Assembly (NCBI GenBank): GCA_012064415.1 | Contig: SSNU01000077.1 | Span: 262,849-326,848, forward strand | Direction: 5' to 3' | Length of the DNA stretch: 64,000 nt | DNA from: Gyrodactylus bullatarudis | Lineage: Eukaryota > Platyhelminthes > Monogenea > Gyrodactylidea > Gyrodactylidae | Shown here: piece by piece, positions 62,049 through 64,000 of the stretch | Position numbering within the stretch: position 1 is the first letter of the stretch | How the letters are laid out: each line of letters opens with the position of its first letter | Translations under genes and position numbers: made by a program | Notes under the pieces: generated by a model | Databases searched by the model: none | Told to the model about the DNA's origin: nothing | The model's input: the letters and a program-made list of their open reading frames with translations, nothing else

Positions 62049-63524
62049 TTAATATTGCTCTTCCATGTTTCCTGCATCCGCACCACTCTCTATATCATCC
62101 TTAGATACTTCATAGTAGTCCCTCTCAAGGCCCAACAAGTCATCTCTGGCCTCGATGAATTCACCTTCTTCCATTCCTTCACTCACGTACCAGTGAACAA
62201 AGGCATGCTTATTGAACATTATATTAAACTTTTGATTGAGTCTATGCCAGGCTTCAACAATGGCAGTAGTATTCGATAGCATACAAACAGATCTAGGAAC
62301 TGTGGAAAATTCACTATCTGGTGCAGCGTTCATTGGTTGGCTGTTAATGCCAACTTTGAAGCCAGTCGGTGACCAATCAACGAATTGAACATGTTTCTTG
62401 CCCTTTTGAATGCCAATTGCCGATGTACACTCTTTTGAGCTTACATCACCACGATACAACAAACAGCAGGCCATGTATTTCCCAGTTCTAGGGTCACATT
62501 TGACCATCTGACTTCCAGGTTCGAAACAGGCACTCGTTATCTCTGATATCGAATGCTGTTCGTGGAGAGATTTATTCTTTGAAATTATCGGGGCATATGA
62601 TGTTAGGGGGAAATGAATTCTCGGATAGGGAACAAGATTTGTTTGGAATTCATTCAAATCAACGTTTAAGACGCCATTGAATCGAAGAGAAGCAGTTATA
62701 GAACTAACTACTTGACTGATTAGTCGGTTCAAGTTGGAATAAGTTGGTCTAGGAATGTCAAGGTTCCTCTTGCAGATATCATAAATTGCTTCATTATCAA
62801 CCATAAAAGCACAATTTACATTCTCCAAAGTCGTATGAGTGGTAAGAATAGAGTTGTACGGTTCGACAACAGCTGTGGCCACCTGAGGAGCTGGATAGAT
62901 GGAAAATGCGAGACTTGCACGTTTTCCAAATTCTGCTGCCAGGTGTTCCATGAGAAGGGATGTAAAACCGGACCCTGTACCTCCACCGAAAGAATGAAAT
63001 ACTAAGAATCCCTGTAGACCTGTACAGCATTCAGACATTTTGCGAATTCTGTCACAAACCTGATCGATAATCTCACGTCCTACTGTGAAGTGACCCCTGG
63101 CATAATTGTTGGCAGCGTCCTCTTTCCCAGTAATCATTTGTTCAGGATGGAACAGGGTCTTGTAAGGACCATTTCTGATCTGATCTATAATTATTTTATG
63201 CATAAAATCAGATATATTATCAAATCTCTCTGTGACTTACCAATAACTGTGGGCTCCAAGTCGATAAAAATACTGCGAGGAACAAACTTGCCAGAGCCTG
63301 ATTCATTATAAAAGGTGGAAAAGGATCCAGTCTCTTTGTCCTGCTTAATGGGCATACCATCAGGTCCAATGCTATGCTCTAGACCGTAGAGTTCCCAACA
63401 GGCATTCCCGATTTGACATCCAGCCTGGCCGATATGTACTGAGATACATTCACGCTTTTAATGAAAAGGGATGGTTTTAATAAGATTCATTAATCGCTCT
63501 CTCTCTGATTCCTATACTCACCAT
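62049..63524 (-). CDS. alpha-tubulin, divergent isotype
   Basis: Exons 63524-63522 (the ATG alone), 63454-63241 and 63184-62049 give 450 residues, the family's normal length. Alpha-tubulin pairs with beta-tubulin to form microtubules and binds non-exchangeable GTP. Seen: the N-terminal [15 protein letters not shown], the nucleotide loop [19 protein letters not shown], and V-D-L-N-E with the Glu that drives GTP hydrolysis. The first intron directly after the ATG is a typical alpha-tubulin position. The introns are 67 and 56 nt. It differs from the usual isotypes: the acetylation loop around Lys40 is about two residues shorter and lacks S-D-K-T, and the tail ends E-E-Q-Y, keeping the terminal Tyr. 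It may be a germline or tissue-specific copy; this is inference. Confidence 0.96.
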
Positions 63525-64000
63525 GATCAATGGTTAAAATGATTCTCTAATTGTTTTAGGAGTCTTCAGTGTTTTCTTTTACTCTTTTACAAATTGCTTA
63601 TTGCATTGATCTAGCAACAGGCCAACATACTTGAAATTCATTGTTTCCATGCAGATTGGATTATTGAAAAGTTCACAAACATACAAGCTAAAAGCTTCTT
63701 TTACTACCATATTTTAGTTTCTGATAAATGAGCTGCAATCAAGGGTTTCATTTCATCTCTTTTCATATTTCATTTTTATACCTGGTTAGGCTTGCACGAA
63801 AACATGTGATCAACACGGAGAGAAAGAAAATAATAATAATTTATTAATCGATAGTTGATAATTTTTTTAAACACACATGCTTGAGAGAAAAAGAAAGCAT
63901 GTTCAATTAGTGTGTTTTTTCTAAATGATGCAACTTCTTTTAGAATCTAATACCCAAATATCATGGTATCTAGAGATTAGGGCTTGATTAAAGATCGAAC
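63525..64000 (-). promoter_or_regulatory. upstream region of the alpha-tubulin gene
   Basis: AT-rich sequence beyond the start codon, which must include the 5' untranslated region and promoter of the tubulin gene. No core element can be assigned with confidence, and no other gene is seen before the window ends. Confidence 0.4.

Noticed and set aside
1..64000. CRISPR arrays, operons, ribosome binding sites or other prokaryotic features
   Set aside because: No regularly spaced repeats were seen and all recognised genes are split by spliceosomal introns; the window is eukaryotic.

Overview
This is an AT-rich eukaryotic nuclear window. It has split genes with GT-AG introns, AATAAA signals, and animal-type genes (Lim1/Lhx1, a wech-type TRIM-NHL protein, alpha-tubulin, VLCAD, FAM177). 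The gene set and the many Tc1/mariner, hAT-like, piggyBac-like and Jockey-like remnants suggest an arthropod. A copepod such as a sea louse is my best guess, but this is inference, since nothing in the window names the species.

Layout. 1-9.2 kb holds the last two exons of an unrecognised plus-strand gene, separated by a 7.2-kb intron that carries a nearly complete mariner and several MITEs. 9.7-15.1 kb is gene-dense: a glycerol-kinase-like gene (minus), very long-chain acyl-CoA dehydrogenase (minus) and FAM177 (plus, starting 79 bp from the dehydrogenase start). 15.1-23.8 kb is gene-poor, with a decayed LINE, MITE pieces and a tRNA-like scrap. 23.9-33.4 kb is a 13-exon plus-strand gene coding for a 441-aa protein built from repeats of the type N-P-L-T-G-E-N; every intron is in phase 1. 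35.6-36.9 kb codes for a dynein-light-chain (LC8) domain joined to a repeat-like N-terminal extension. 38.7-41.6 kb (minus) is a RING/B-box/NHL protein, and 43.0-53.5 kb (plus) is Lim1/Lhx1, a developmental regulator. 53.5-62.0 kb is a gene desert with MITE nests. 62.0-63.5 kb (minus) is a divergent alpha-tubulin.

The genes do not form a pathway; this is ordinary animal gene order. The most notable points are: (a) the exon-equals-repeat TGEN gene; (b) two introns of exactly 26 nt in the glycerol-kinase-like gene and one of 35 nt in FAM177; (c) loss of the glycerol-contacting residues in the kinase-like protein although it has a full-length, C-terminally anchored open frame; (d) the LC8-domain chimera; (e) an hAT-like MITE nested in another MITE with readable 8-bp target duplications. 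Exon borders were worked out by hand from splice signals, reading phase and remembered family sequences; no transcript or database search was available.
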